Source of the DNA: Sphaerotilus mobilis
GTDB taxonomy: Bacteria; Pseudomonadota; Gammaproteobacteria; Burkholderiales; Burkholderiaceae_C
Direction of reading: 5' to 3'
NCBI RefSeq assembly: GCF_004216565.1
Contig: NZ_SGWV01000010.1
Location: forward strand, 248,001 to 312,000
Length of the DNA stretch: 64,000 nucleotides
Part shown: one piece after another, positions 16,845 through 26,611 of the stretch
How positions within the stretch are numbered: position 1 is the stretch's first letter
How the letters are laid out: each line of letters starts with the position of its first letter
Notes under the pieces: model-generated
The model's database searches: none
Seen by the model: the letters and a program-made list of their open reading frames with translations, nothing else
Told to the model about the DNA's origin: nothing
Translations under genes and position numbers: made by a program

Positions 16845-17144
16845 ATGAGCGAAGAGTGGGGATTTGCGGCGCCTGCGTTCAAGGTCGATGAGGCCTTGGC
16901 GCGCTTGCGGCGTGATCTGAGGGAAGCCGGGCTGGTCGAGCGCGGTGGCGTGTTCGAGCGGCGCGCAACGGCGATTGCCAAGGTTGCGGCAGGTGTTGGG
17001 GTCGTGGAGGCCGCCATCGTCGACAGGCCCTCACGCCGTGCGCCGACCTGGCGCGCGCGGCAACTGACATCGGGGGCGGACGTGCGCGACTTCGTCACCC
17101 TCGTGAAGAAACAACTGGGCGCGTGGAGCCAAGACGATGAGTGA
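16845..17144 (+). CDS. Small protein of unknown function between livF and the PaaK-like ligase
   Basis: A 99-residue soluble, probably mostly helical protein (MSEEWGFAAPAFKVDEALARLRRDLREAGL...). I do not recognise a family. It is accepted as real because it lies in line with the operon, overlaps the next gene by 8 bases and has coding-like residue composition. The C-terminus carries FVTLVKKQLGAW. ATG 16845 follows GAGGGTCGC. It may be an accessory protein of the ligase, but that is a guess from position only. Confidence 0.6.
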   Translation: MSEEWGFAAPAFKVDEALARLRRDLREAGLVERGGVFERRATAIAKVAAGVGVVEAAIVDRPSRRAPTWRARQLTSGADVRDFVTLVKKQLGAWSQDDE

Positions 17145-18402
17145 GCATCTCGACACCCTGGAGACCCGGGATCCGGTCGACCGCGAAGCGGCGCTGATGT
17201 CCGCGCTGCCCGGCCAGGTGGCCCATGCGCAGCGGCATGCACCGGCGTTCGCGCAGATCCTCGCCGGCATCGACGCGGCCCATGTGACGAGCCGTGAGGC
17301 GCTCGCCACCTTGCCGGTGACCCGCAAGGGCGAGCTGCTGGAACGCCAGAAGGCGCTGCGCGCGCAGGACGTGTTCGGCGGCCACTCGGCCATCGGCTGG
17401 ATCGGCCAGCCCGGCCTGCACCGCACCCGCCGCGTGTTCCAGTCGCCCGGGCCGATCTACGAACCCGAGGGCGAGGCGCGCGATTACTGGCGCATGTCGC
17501 GGGCCATACACGCCGCCGGCTTCCGGGCCGGCGAGTTGATCCACAACAGTTTCAGCTACCACCTGACCCCCGCCGGGTCGATGATGGAGACGGGCGCCCA
17601 TGCGCTCGGCTGCGCCGTCTTCCCGGGCGGCGTGGGCAACACCGAACTGCAGCTGCAGGCCATGAGCGAGCTGCGGCCGGCCGGCTACATCGGCACGCCG
17701 AGCTTCCTGAAGATCCTGGTCGAGAAGGCCGCCGAGACCGGCGTGGCGATCGCCAGCGTGCAAAAGGCGCTGGTCAGCGGCGAGGCCTTCCCGCCCAGCC
17801 TGCGCGACTGGCTGCTCGAACGTGGCATCGCCGGCTACCAGTGCTACGCCACCGCCGACCTGGGCCTGATCGCCTACGAGACCGCCGCCCGCGAAGGCAT
17901 GGTGATCGACGAGGGCGTGATCGTCGAGATCGTGCGTCCCGGCACCGGCGAGCCGCTGCCGGCGGGCGAGGTCGGCGAGCTGGTCGTGACCTCGTTGAAC
18001 CCGGACTACCCGCTGATCCGCTTCGGCACCGGCGACCTGTCGGCGCTGCTGCCGGGTCGCTGTCCGACCGGCCGGACCAATGACCGCATCAAGGGCTGGA
18101 TGGGCCGGGCCGACCAGACCACCAAGGTGCGCGGCATGTTCGTGCACCCGGGTCAGGTCGAGCAGGTGCGGCGGCGCCATGCCGAACTGCTGCGCGCCCG
18201 CCTGGTCGTCAGCGGCGAGATGGCCGATGACCGCATGACCCTGCAGGTCGAGGTCGAGGCATCCGCACCTGAAGGCCTGGCCGCCCGCGTCGCCGACAGC
18301 GTGCGCGACGTCACCAAGCTGCGCGCCGAGGTCCTGCTGGTGGCGCCGGGCACCCTGCCCAATGACGGCAAGGTGATCGAGGACGCCCGCAGCTACCGCT
18401 GA
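17137..18402 (+). CDS. PaaK-like (phenylacetate-CoA ligase family) AMP-forming ligase
   Basis: A 421-residue acyl-adenylate ligase of the short phenylacetate/aryl-CoA ligase type. Features are the early helical segment VAHAQRHAPAFAQIL, the nucleotide-binding-like stretch ELIHNSFSYHLTPAGSMME, and TGDLSALLPG near 305 followed by KGWMGRADQTTKVRGMFVHP, the family's C-terminal hinge. The gene starts 8 bases before the upstream stop. Finding a second ligase in the same operon as a long-chain-type synthetase suggests that aromatic or cyclic acids are activated. The substrate is unknown. Confidence 0.8.
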   Translation: MSEHLDTLETRDPVDREAALMSALPGQVAHAQRHAPAFAQILAGIDAAHVTSREALATLPVTRKGELLERQKALRAQDVFGGHSAIGWIGQPGLHRTRRVFQSPGPIYEPEGEARDYWRMSRAIHAAGFRAGELIHNSFSYHLTPAGSMMETGAHALGCAVFPGGVGNTELQLQAMSELRPAGYIGTPSFLKILVEKAAETGVAIASVQKALVSGEAFPPSLRDWLLERGIAGYQCYATADLGLIAYETAAREGMVIDEGVIVEIVRPGTGEPLPAGEVGELVVTSLNPDYPLIRFGTGDLSALLPGRCPTGRTNDRIKGWMGRADQTTKVRGMFVHPGQVEQVRRRHAELLRARLVVSGEMADDRMTLQVEVEASAPEGLAARVADSVRDVTKLRAEVLLVAPGTLPNDGKVIEDARSYR

Positions 18403-18557
18403 GCCGATCCGAAGCGGAACGTCCGGCGCGGTCCGGACTCGAAGCCTGCGGGACTGGCCTTACGTATTTCCCGTCATGGCGATCGGCCGGGCCGGACCTA
18501 CGATTTCCCCACTGTCCTGAATCCACCGATGCATCCCGAACCTTCGAGGAGACCCTG

Positions 18558-19532
18558 ATGAAACACCTGATGCTGGGCGCCATCGCCGCGCTGACCGCCG
18601 CCACCGCCATGGCCCAGGGCTACCCGGAGAAGCCCATCTCGATCGTCGTGCCGTTCACGGCCGGCGGCCCGACCGACAAGGTCGCGCGTGACTTCGCCGA
18701 AGCCCTGCGCAAGCCGCTCAACAACCAGTCCGTCGTGATCGACAACGTCGGCGGTGCCGGCGGCACGCTGGGCGCGGCCAAGGTCGCCAAGGCGGCACCG
18801 GACGGCTACACGCTGCTGCTGCACCACATCGGCATGGCGACCTCGCCGGCGCTCTACCGCAACATGCCCTACAAGACCCTCGAGGACTTCGAGTACGTCG
18901 GCATGATCAACGAGGTGCCGATGACCGTGATCGGCCGCAGCACGCTGCCGGCCGCCAGCTACGGCGAGCTGACCAAATGGCTCGAAGCCAACAAGGGCAA
19001 GATCAACCTGGCCAACGCCGGCCTCGGATCGGCCTCGCACCTGTGCGGCCTGCTGTTCCAGCAAAGCCTGAAGATCGACATGACCACCGTGCCTTACAAG
19101 GGCACGGCACCGGCCATGAATGACCTGCTCGGCGGTCAGGTCGACATCATGTGTGACCAGACCACCAACACCACCTCGCAGGTCGAGGCTGGCAAGGTCC
19201 GCGCCTATGCGGTCACCACCACCAAGCGCCTGACGACGCCCGCCTACGCCAAGCTGCCGACGCTGGACGAGGCCGGCATGAAGGGCTTCAACGTCAGCAT
19301 CTGGCACGGCCTGTACGCGCCCAAGGGCACGCCCAAGGCGGTGCTGGACAAGCTGAACGCGGCGCTGAAGACCGCGCTCAACGACGCCGACTTCGCCAAG
19401 CGCCAGGAAGCGCTCGGCGCGGTAATCGTGCACGACGCCCGCAACAACCCGGCCGACCACAAGAAGTTCGTCGAGGCCGAGATCAACAAGTGGGGCCCGG
19501 TCATCAAGGCCGCCGGCCAGTACGCCGACTGA
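18558..19532 (+). CDS. Bug/TctC-family periplasmic solute-binding protein
   Basis: A 324-residue protein with a signal peptide of about 20 residues (MKHLMLGAIAALTAATAMAQ). The mature start YPEKPISIVVPFTAGGPTDKVARD and the segment GTLGAAKVAKAAPDGYTLL are typical of Bug receptors, which are greatly expanded in Burkholderiales and bind carboxylates. GAGGAGA precedes the ATG. No TctA/TctB permease is adjacent. It sits 155 bases after the PaaK-like ligase and is closed by a strong terminator, so it may share the operon's substrate theme. Confidence 0.88.
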   Translation: MKHLMLGAIAALTAATAMAQGYPEKPISIVVPFTAGGPTDKVARDFAEALRKPLNNQSVVIDNVGGAGGTLGAAKVAKAAPDGYTLLLHHIGMATSPALYRNMPYKTLEDFEYVGMINEVPMTVIGRSTLPAASYGELTKWLEANKGKINLANAGLGSASHLCGLLFQQSLKIDMTTVPYKGTAPAMNDLLGGQVDIMCDQTTNTTSQVEAGKVRAYAVTTTKRLTTPAYAKLPTLDEAGMKGFNVSIWHGLYAPKGTPKAVLDKLNAALKTALNDADFAKRQEALGAVIVHDARNNPADHKKFVEAEINKWGPVIKAAGQYAD

Positions 19533-19550
19533 CGCGCCTGCGCATCCGTC

Positions 19551-19588
19551 GAAGGCCGCACCCGCAAGGGCTGCGGCCTTCTTGCTTT
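19551..19588 (+). terminator. Rho-independent terminator after the Bug receptor gene
   Basis: A 10-bp stem GAAGGCCGCA/TGCGGCCTTC (19551-19560 with 19572-19581), followed by TTGCTTTT. It lies 18 bases after the stop codon and before the convergent CDF gene. Confidence 0.8.
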
Positions 19589-19608
19589 TGGCCCGGCTCG
19601 CGTCGGGC

Positions 19609-20499
19609 TCAGATCAGGTCGTGCACGTCGCCGCTGCGGGCCTCGACGTCCCAGGGCAGCAGCTGGATCGAGGCGCGCAGGCTGGGCACCGCGCTCATCA
19701 GCGCTTGCTCGACCGAGCCGCGCAAGGCGGCCGCGCGGCCAAGCGACCAGGCCGCCGGCATGTGCATGTGCAGGTCGACGAAGTTGCGAGCGCCGGCACG
19801 CCGGGTGCTCACATGGTCGAAGCGGATGGTCGGATGGGCAAATTCCTGCAGGACTTGATCGATCCGGGCCTGGACCTCGGGTTCGACCGCCTGGTCCATC
19901 AGCCCGTCGGCCGAACGCCAGACCAGCGAGGCGCCCTCGCGCAGGATGTTGAGTGCGACCAGGATGGCGATCAGCGGGTCCAGCCAGATCCAGCCGGTGA
20001 AATGGACGGCGATCAGGCCACCGACCACGCCGACCGAGGTCCAGACGTCGGTGTAGAGGTGCCGGGCATCGCCTTCGAGCGCCATGGAACGGTGTTCGCG
20101 GGCCTTGCGCAGCATCGCCCAGGCCAGCGCCCCGTTGAGCGCCGAGCTGACCAGCGACAGCACGAGACCCAGGCCGAGCGACTCCAGCGGCTGCGGGTGC
20201 AGCCAGCGCTGCACGGCGGCCACGACGATGGCCAGCGCGGCGACGAAGATCAGGATGCCTTCGAAGCCCGACGAGAAATACTCGGCCTTGTGATGGCCGT
20301 ACGGGTGTTTGTCGTCCGGGGGCAACGCAGCGAGCGTGACCATCGCCAACGCGAACATCGCCCCTGCCAAATTCACCAAGGATTCGAGGGCATCGGACAA
20401 CAAGCTCACCGATCCGGTGGTCCACCATGCGGCGGTCTTGAGTACGATCGTGACCAGGGCCACGAGGACCGACAACTTGAGGTAGCTGCTGACTTGCAT
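19609..20499 (-). CDS. Cation diffusion facilitator (CDF) metal transporter
   Basis: A 296-residue inner-membrane antiporter that exports divalent metals. Five to six hydrophobic segments are visible. The TM2 motif is SLLSDALESLVNLAG, the inter-helix loop DDKHPYGHHKAEYFSSG is diagnostic, and TM5 carries HLYTD (HxxxD). The TM2 metal site is D-x-x-E-x-x-x-N rather than the DxxxD of FieF, which suggests a different selectivity clade. The C-terminal cytoplasmic domain includes RIDQVLQEF and DLHMHMPAAW. The metal (Fe, Zn, Mn or Co) cannot be named from this. Confidence 0.88.
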   Translation of the reverse strand: MQVSSYLKLSVLVALVTIVLKTAAWWTTGSVSLLSDALESLVNLAGAMFALAMVTLAALPPDDKHPYGHHKAEYFSSGFEGILIFVAALAIVVAAVQRWLHPQPLESLGLGLVLSLVSSALNGALAWAMLRKAREHRSMALEGDARHLYTDVWTSVGVVGGLIAVHFTGWIWLDPLIAILVALNILREGASLVWRSADGLMDQAVEPEVQARIDQVLQEFAHPTIRFDHVSTRRAGARNFVDLHMHMPAAWSLGRAAALRGSVEQALMSAVPSLRASIQLLPWDVEARSGDVHDLI

Positions 20500-20590
20500 C
20501 GTCCGATTGTCGGCGCCTACCGTGACCCCTGATCGCCGGCAGCGATCGACGCACTGCCCGTTTCAGCACCGCTCGAACACCTTGTTGCCC

Positions 20591-21232
20591 ATGCACATCC
20601 TGCTCCTAGAAGACGACATCGACCTCGGCCAGGCGGTCAGCGACCACCTGGAAGCCGCCGGTCACGAGGTGTACTGGTGCAAGATGATTGGCCAGGCCCG
20701 GGGCATCAGCTGCGACATGGCGCTGTTCGACCTGAACCTGCCGGACGGCGATTCGACCGATCTGCTGCGCGACTGGCGCAGCCAGGGCAACCAGACGCCC
20801 GTTCTGGCCTTGACCGCGCGTGACCAGGTCAGCGACCGCATCCGCGGCCTGCAGGCCGGCGCGGACGACTACCTCGTCAAGCCCTTCGACCTCGACGAGT
20901 TGCTCGCGCGGGTCGAGGCGGTGCGGCGGCGCAGCACGCCGTCACCCCGCCTGAAGGTGCGCGACAACGAGATCGACCTGGAGCACCGCACCGTCCTGCG
21001 TGGCGGACTCGTGCTGGACCTGACCGCGCTGGAGTGGGCCATCCTGCGCTGCCTGGCCAACCGGCCGGGACGCATCCACAGCCGCGCCGAGATCGAGGCG
21101 GACATCTCGGCCGGCGGCCTGCACAGCGGCGACAGCAACACGCTGGAGGTCATCATCAGCCGGCTGCGCAAGAAGATGGGCACCGAGACCATCAGCACGC
21201 ACCGCGGCCTGGGCTACCGGCTTGATGTCTGA
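20591..21232 (+). CDS. OmpR-family response regulator
   Basis: A 213-residue regulator starting MHILLLEDDIDLGQAV. The receiver domain has the acidic pair EDD near 8-10, the phospho-acceptor Asp near 51 (ALFDLNLPDG) and Lys in LVKPFD near 97. The C-terminal winged-helix DNA-binding domain (about 118-213) includes LTALEWAILRCLANRPGRIHSRAEIE and ends HRGLGYRLDV. It overlaps the sensor kinase gene by 8 bases. The stimulus is not evident from sequence. Confidence 0.92.
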   Translation: MHILLLEDDIDLGQAVSDHLEAAGHEVYWCKMIGQARGISCDMALFDLNLPDGDSTDLLRDWRSQGNQTPVLALTARDQVSDRIRGLQAGADDYLVKPFDLDELLARVEAVRRRSTPSPRLKVRDNEIDLEHRTVLRGGLVLDLTALEWAILRCLANRPGRIHSRAEIEADISAGGLHSGDSNTLEVIISRLRKKMGTETISTHRGLGYRLDV

Positions 21233-22574
21233 GCGTCCTGCGCGCTACAGCCTCGAGGGGCTGCTGCGCAGCCGGGTGCTGCTGCTGATCGGCACGCTCT
21301 GGCTGTTCGCATCGCTGGCCGCGTTCTACGGCCTGCGGGAGAAGGCCCGCATCCTGCTGGACGACACCTTGCTGGAGGCGGCCGAACAGCTCATGGCGAT
21401 GCCTGAGGAGGCCCTCGGCCACGGCGAGGCCCCGCCGCGCGTGCTGGAGATCGGCGGCGACGAGACCGACATCGTCTATCAGGTCTACGACGGCACCGGC
21501 GCGCTGCGGCTGCGATCCCACGCCGCGCCGACCTCACCGCTGGTGCAGATCGACCGGCAAGGACTGGTCGAGACCGATACCTGGTATGCCCTCGTGGTCA
21601 CCCACCCGGACCGGACCCGCAGCGTCATCGTTGCGCAGGGTCGGGCGGAGCGTCAGGCCACGCTGTGGAGCGTCTACGCCTGGCTGCTGGGCCCCGTGCT
21701 GCTGGTGCTGCCGCTGTCGGCCTGGATGCTGCATCGCGTCTTGCGGCGCAGTTTCCTGGCGCTGGAGCCGATCCGCATCGACCTGTCGACCCGCGCGCCG
21801 CACCAGCTTCACCCGGTCGAGCACCTGCAGGTGCCCACCGAGCTGCAGCCGATGCTGGAGACCGTCAACGTCCTGATGGCCCGCGTCAGCAAGCTGATCG
21901 ACGCCGAACGCGCGTTCGCCGCCCACACCGCGCACGAACTGCGCACCCCGCTGGCCGCAGCCCGGGCCCAGGCCCAGCGGCTGGAGCAGGAGGCGCTTGA
22001 ACATGGCGTGCCTCGGCTGGTCGAGCGCACCCAGGCGCTGGTGCGGCAGCTGGATCGGCTGACCCGTCTGGCCAGCCGGCTGTTGCAGCTCGCCCGCATC
22101 GACTCGGGTGTGGCCCTGCGCCGGGAGCCGATCGACCTGAGCCAACTGGCCGGCCTGGTGATGGATGAGTTCGGCGAGGCGCGCAGCCTGGCGCAGCTCG
22201 ACATCCACGTGGAGTCCCAGCCCCTGGAGGCGATCGACGGCGACATCGACGCTCTGGGCATCGCCCTGCGCAACCTGATCGACAACGCCCTGAAGCACGG
22301 CGGCGCAGGGGCCAAGGTGCGCATCTGCGTCGGCCCCGGCCGGCTTGCGGTGCAGGACAACGGCAGGGGCATCCCCGCCGATCAGGTCGCCCGCCTCGCC
22401 AAGCCGTTCGAGCGCGGCTCGACGGTGGCCGAAGGCTCGGGCCTGGGTCTGACGATGGTGCAGACGGTCGCGCGTCAATCGGGCGCGACGCTGAACTTCA
22501 CGGCCCTGGACGGGCCCGTCTGGCGCTTCGAAGTCAGCCTGACGTTTCCCCAGGCTGCCAACGCCACCGCCTGA
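21225..22574 (+). CDS. Sensor histidine kinase, partner of the upstream OmpR-type regulator
   Basis: A 449-residue inner-membrane kinase. TM1 is near 13-33 (LLIGTLWLFASLAAFYGL) and TM2 near 150-170 (LLGPVLLVLPLSAWML), with a periplasmic sensor between them. Then come the phospho-acceptor His (AAHTAHELRTPLAAA), the N-box NLIDNALKHGG, and the G-boxes VQDNGRGIP and GSGLGLTMV. ATG 21225 overlaps the regulator stop; a TTG one codon earlier is also in frame. It converges on tyrS. Confidence 0.92.
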   Translation: MSERPARYSLEGLLRSRVLLLIGTLWLFASLAAFYGLREKARILLDDTLLEAAEQLMAMPEEALGHGEAPPRVLEIGGDETDIVYQVYDGTGALRLRSHAAPTSPLVQIDRQGLVETDTWYALVVTHPDRTRSVIVAQGRAERQATLWSVYAWLLGPVLLVLPLSAWMLHRVLRRSFLALEPIRIDLSTRAPHQLHPVEHLQVPTELQPMLETVNVLMARVSKLIDAERAFAAHTAHELRTPLAAARAQAQRLEQEALEHGVPRLVERTQALVRQLDRLTRLASRLLQLARIDSGVALRREPIDLSQLAGLVMDEFGEARSLAQLDIHVESQPLEAIDGDIDALGIALRNLIDNALKHGGAGAKVRICVGPGRLAVQDNGRGIPADQVARLAKPFERGSTVAEGSGLGLTMVQTVARQSGATLNFTALDGPVWRFEVSLTFPQAANATA

Positions 22575-22601
22575 GGCCTGACGCCCCAGACGCCGAGCGA
22601 C

Positions 22602-23852
22602 TCAAGCCAGTTCGACGCGGGCGAACTTGCGCTTGCCGACCTGCACCACGTAAGTGCCAGCGGCCAGCTTCAGGCCCTTGTCGGAGACCAGGTTGCCGTC
22701 GACGCGCACCCCGTTCTGTTCGATCAGGCGGTTGGCCTCGGTCGCCGAGGGCGCCAGGTTGGCTTGCCGCAGCAAGGCACCGATGCCCAGCGGTGCGCCG
22801 GACAGCGTCACCGTCGGGATCTCGTCGGGCACACCGCCGCGGGCGCGGTTCTCGAAATCCTGCTGCGCAGCTTCCGCCGCTGCCACGCCGTGGAAGCGGG
22901 CGGTGATTTCATGGGCCAACTGGACCTTGGCGTCCTTGGGGTTGCGGCCAGCAAGGACCTCGGCCTTCAACGCCGCGATGTCGGCTTCGCTGCGGAAGCT
23001 CAGCAGCGTGTAGTAGGTCCACATCAGCTCGTCACTGACCGACAAGATCTTGGCGTACATCGCATTGGCCGGCTCGCTGATGCCGATGTAGTTGCCCTTG
23101 GACTTGGACATCTTGTCCACGCCATCGAGCCCCACCAGCAGCGGCATCGTCAGGATGCACTGCGGCTCCTGGCCGTATTCCTGTTGCAGGTGACGCCCCA
23201 TCAGCAAGTTGAACTTCTGGTCGGTGCCGCCCAGTTCCAGGTCGCTGCGCAGCGCCACCGAGTCATAGCCCTGCATCAGCGGATAGAGAAACTCGTGCAC
23301 CGAGATGGGCGTACCGGCCTTGTAGCGCTTGGTGAAGTCGTCGCGTTCCATCATGCGGGCGACGGTGTAGCGCGAGGCCAGCGAGATCAGGCCGCGAGCG
23401 CCCAGCGGGTCGGACCATTCCGAGTTGTAGCGAATCTCGGTGCGGGCCGGGTCCAGCACCAAGCTGGCCTGGCGGTAGTAGGTCTCGGCGTTCGCCTTGA
23501 TCTGCTCGGGCGTCAACGGCGGGCGCGTGGTGTTGCGCCCTGACGGGTCGCCGATCATCGAGGTGAAGTCCCCGATCAGGAAGATCACCGTGTGGCCGAT
23601 GTCCTGAAGCTGGCGCAGCTTGTTGAGGACCACCGTGTGGCCGAGGTGGATGTCGGGCGCGGTCGGGTCCAGGCCGAGCTTGATGCGCAGCGGCTGGCCG
23701 CTGGCCTCCGAGCGCTGCAGCTTGCGGATCCAGTCGGCCTCCGGCAGAAGCTCCTCGCAACCCCGGCGGGTGACCTGGAGAGCGGCCTGAACCGCATCGG
23801 ACAGCGGCTCCTTCGCGGAGGTCTCGGACGTGCGTTCAGGCTGGCTGGACAT
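22602..23852 (-). CDS. tyrS: Tyrosyl-tRNA synthetase
   Basis: A 416-residue class I synthetase charging tRNA-Tyr. The HIGH-type motif is HLGH (in [17 protein letters not shown]), the KMSKS loop is [12 protein letters not shown], and a C-terminal S4 RNA-binding domain is visible ([18 protein letters not shown]). The start at 23852 is the only ATG before the conserved region; no strong Shine-Dalgarno is seen. Longer upstream reading lacks any homology-like pattern. Confidence 0.95.
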   Translation of the reverse strand: MSSQPERTSETSAKEPLSDAVQAALQVTRRGCEELLPEADWIRKLQRSEASGQPLRIKLGLDPTAPDIHLGHTVVLNKLRQLQDIGHTVIFLIGDFTSMIGDPSGRNTTRPPLTPEQIKANAETYYRQASLVLDPARTEIRYNSEWSDPLGARGLISLASRYTVARMMERDDFTKRYKAGTPISVHEFLYPLMQGYDSVALRSDLELGGTDQKFNLLMGRHLQQEYGQEPQCILTMPLLVGLDGVDKMSKSKGNYIGISEPANAMYAKILSVSDELMWTYYTLLSFRSEADIAALKAEVLAGRNPKDAKVQLAHEITARFHGVAAAEAAQQDFENRARGGVPDEIPTVTLSGAPLGIGALLRQANLAPSATEANRLIEQNGVRVDGNLVSDKGLKLAAGTYVVQVGKRKFARVELA

Positions 23853-24027
23853 GAAGATTTCGCTACGGGTTATTACAAATTTCACGGTGGTACGCGTCGG
23901 TATACTCGATTGACGCGTTCGGCGGCCCTGGATTCTAGGGGTCGCCCATCCCGCTCCCGACGGGTCGGCCACCAGCCTTCCCGACCCGACATGGCCTGCG
24001 ATGCAGGCACTCATCAGGTGACATCGG

Positions 24028-25416
24028 TTGAAGATTCGAAGTGAACACGTGCGCCTGTCGCTGGCACGTGCCGAACTGGCCTTGCGCCAACATCCCCGGG
24101 TTCTCAGTGGCGCCGCTCTGACGCTGCTGCTGGGCAGCGCGGTCACGGCCTTTGGCGTCGCGCCGCTGACGCCCATCGACACCACGCCCGTCAGCACCCG
24201 CATCATCACCGAGGCGATGGCGGTGCCTGACCTGACGCCGCAGTCGCTGGCGCTTGAGGCCTACACGCTCGCCTTGCACCGCAACGACGTGACCCGTGCC
24301 GGTGACACCGCCGACTCGCTGCTGGCCCGTCTGGGGATTTCGGATCTGGAAGCCGCTGCTTTCCTGCGGCGCGACCGCACGGCCCAGCGCATCCTCACCG
24401 GTCGCACCGGCAAGCGCGTGCAGGCCACCAGCGTGGCGGGTCCGAGCGGCCAGTTGCAGCGACTCGTCGTGCGCGGCCCGGCGCTGGACAGCGCGCGAGC
24501 GCTCACCCACTTCTCTCGTGTCACGCTGACCCGCGAGGCCGGCGGATTCAGCATCCAGGAAGAAGACGTTGCACTCGGCGTCGAGCACCGCAGCGGCGCC
24601 GGCACGATCCAGTCCAGCCTCTTTGCCGCCGCCGACCAAGCCGGACTGCCCGATTCGGTGACGATCCAGATGGCCGAGATCTTCGGCAGCGACATCGATT
24701 TTCGCCGCGAACTGCGCAAGGGCGACACCTTCGCGGTCGTGTACGAGTCGCTGTCGGCCGATGGCGAACCGCTGACCTGGGGCGTCAACACCGGCCGTGT
24801 GCTGTCAGCGCGTTTCGTCAACGATGGTCATACCCTCGATGCGGTGTGGTTCCAGGATGGCGACCAGCGCGGCGGCTACTACAGCGCCGATGGCAAGAGC
24901 AAGGCGCGCGTTTTCCTGGCCTCGCCGCTGGCGTTCTCGCGCGTCAGTTCGGGCTTTTCGATGCGCTTCCACCCGATCCTGAAGCAGTGGCGTGCCCACC
25001 TCGGGGTGGACTACGCGGCACCGACCGGCACCCCGGTGCGCAGCGTCGGTGACGGCACGGTCGAGTTCGCCGGCACGCAGAACGGCTACGGCAACGTCGT
25101 GATCGTTCGCCACGGCGGCGAACACAGCACCGTCTATGCCCACCTCAGCCGCATCGGCGTGCGGGCTGGCCAGAAGGTGGCTCAGGGCGACACGCTCGGC
25201 GGCGTTGGCAGCACCGGCTGGGCCACCGGCCCGCACCTACATTTCGAATTCAAGCAAGGCGGCCGCCAGGTCGACCCGATCAAGGTCGCCCGCAGTTCCG
25301 AGGCCGTGACGCTCGGCAGTGCGGCCCTGGCGCGATTCCGAGACCTTGCCTCATCCGCCCAGGACCATCTGGTCGGCGCGCTCGCGTCGGCCGGCGCTGT
25401 CGCCCAGATGGAGTGA
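24028..25416 (+). CDS. M23-family cell-wall metallopeptidase with N-terminal membrane anchor
   Basis: A 462-residue murein hydrolase or amidase activator of the LytM type. It starts at TTG 24028, 6 bases after AGGTGA; an in-frame GTG at 24049 is the alternative. A hydrophobic anchor ([19 protein letters not shown]) near 28-46 is followed by an OapA/LysM-like middle region and a C-terminal M23 domain. Zn ligands are visible in [14 protein letters not shown] (H, D) and GPHLHFEF (HxH), with the catalytic His in VYAHLSR. It overlaps anmK by four bases (GTGA). The linkage to anmK fits peptidoglycan turnover and recycling. Confidence 0.9.
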   Translation: MKIRSEHVRLSLARAELALRQHPRVLSGAALTLLLGSAVTAFGVAPLTPIDTTPVSTRIITEAMAVPDLTPQSLALEAYTLALHRNDVTRAGDTADSLLARLGISDLEAAAFLRRDRTAQRILTGRTGKRVQATSVAGPSGQLQRLVVRGPALDSARALTHFSRVTLTREAGGFSIQEEDVALGVEHRSGAGTIQSSLFAAADQAGLPDSVTIQMAEIFGSDIDFRRELRKGDTFAVVYESLSADGEPLTWGVNTGRVLSARFVNDGHTLDAVWFQDGDQRGGYYSADGKSKARVFLASPLAFSRVSSGFSMRFHPILKQWRAHLGVDYAAPTGTPVRSVGDGTVEFAGTQNGYGNVVIVRHGGEHSTVYAHLSRIGVRAGQKVAQGDTLGGVGSTGWATGPHLHFEFKQGGRQVDPIKVARSSEAVTLGSAALARFRDLASSAQDHLVGALASAGAVAQME

Positions 25417-26552
25417 ACGGCAGCCTCGCCGTGAGCCCGCTGCGCTGCATCGGCCTGATGTCCGGCACCTCGCTGGACGGCGTTGACGGCGTCATCGCCG
25501 GCTGGGATGCTGACGGCCAGTGGCACGGCGTCGAGGCGCATGTCCAACTTCCCTTTGAACCGGGACTGCGCGCGGCCCTGATGGCCCTGCAATCCAGCGG
25601 TCCGGATGAACTGCACCGAGCCGCCCTGGCGGCCAATGCGCTCGCCGAGGTTTACGCGAGCGCTGTCGCGCAATTGCTGGCCATGACGGGGCGACAGCCC
25701 GGTGACATCGCAGCCATCGGCGCCCATGGCCAGACCGTGCGCCACCAGCCCGGCCAGCACGACGGCATCGGCTACACCTGCCAGCTCAACAGCCCTTCGC
25801 TGCTGGCCGAACGCAGCGGCATCGCGGTCATCGCCGATTTCCGCAGCCGCGACGTGGCCGCCGGTGGCCAGGGCGCACCGCTGGTGCCGCCCTTCCACCA
25901 AGCCGTTTTCGGCCGCAGCGATGCGACCGTCGCGGTGGTCAACATCGGTGGCATCGCGAACCTGACGGTGCTCGAACCCGGCCAGCCAGCCCGCGGCTGG
26001 GACACGGGCCCGGGCAACGTTCTGATGGACGGCTGGATCGGCCGACATCTGGCTCGACCCTATGACACCGAAGGCCGCTGGGCCGCACAAGGCCGGGTCG
26101 ACAGAACCTTGCTCGCCCACCTGCAGGCCGAGCCCTATCTGGCACAGCGTGCGCCCAAGAGCACCGGGCGGGACCTCTTTCACCTGGACTGGCTGGATGC
26201 GATCGGTTCGGGTTGGGCAGCGCGGCTGTCGCCTGTCGACGTCCAGGCCACGTTGTGCGAACTGACCGCGCTCAGCATCGCCGATGACCTGCGACGGGTC
26301 GCCGCTGACGCGCACGAGCTGCTGGTCTGCGGCGGCGGCGCATTCAACACACACCTGATGTCCCGCTTGCAGGCCGCCCTGCCGACGATGCAGGTGCGAT
26401 CGACCGAGCACGTCGGCCTGCCGCCCCTTCAGGTCGAGGCCGCCGCCTTCGCCTGGCTGGCGCGCCAGCACCTGGCCGGCCGGCCAGGCAACGCACCCGA
26501 GGTGACCGGCGCTCGCGGCGCGCGCATCCTCGGCGCCTTCCACCCGGCCTGA
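25413..26552 (+). CDS. anmK: Anhydro-N-acetylmuramic acid kinase AnmK
   Basis: A 379-residue kinase that cleaves and phosphorylates 1,6-anhydro-MurNAc to MurNAc-6-phosphate in murein recycling. Signature motifs are GLMSGTSLDGVDG near 14, AIGAHGQTVRHQP, VVNIGGIANLT, GWDTGPGNVLMD and the C-terminal LLVCGGGAFN. The GTG at 25413 overlaps the previous stop (GTGA); GTG 25431 is possible. The gene is closed by a hairpin shared with convergent erpA. Confidence 0.93.
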   Translation: MNGSLAVSPLRCIGLMSGTSLDGVDGVIAGWDADGQWHGVEAHVQLPFEPGLRAALMALQSSGPDELHRAALAANALAEVYASAVAQLLAMTGRQPGDIAAIGAHGQTVRHQPGQHDGIGYTCQLNSPSLLAERSGIAVIADFRSRDVAAGGQGAPLVPPFHQAVFGRSDATVAVVNIGGIANLTVLEPGQPARGWDTGPGNVLMDGWIGRHLARPYDTEGRWAAQGRVDRTLLAHLQAEPYLAQRAPKSTGRDLFHLDWLDAIGSGWAARLSPVDVQATLCELTALSIADDLRRVAADAHELLVCGGGAFNTHLMSRLQAALPTMQVRSTEHVGLPPLQVEAAAFAWLARQHLAGRPGNAPEVTGARGARILGAFHPA

Positions 26553-26566
26553 ACCTCGCGCCCACG

Positions 26567-26588
26567 AAAAAGCCGCCCGAAGGCGGCT
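26567..26588 (-). terminator. Terminator between anmK and erpA
   Basis: On the minus strand, AGCCGCC-TTCG-GGCGGCT is followed directly by TTTTCG: a classic UUCG tetraloop hairpin with a U-tract. It terminates erpA. The stem could also help stop anmK from the other side, although no T-run follows on that strand. Confidence 0.85.
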
Positions 26589-26611
26589 CGTAGCGCAGGG
26601 GCCTGCGTGAC

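Noticed and set aside
23853-24027. TATACT at 23901-23906 as a promoter for the M23 peptidase gene
   Set aside because: No recognisable -35 lies 16-18 bases upstream and there is no extended -10, so the match may be chance.
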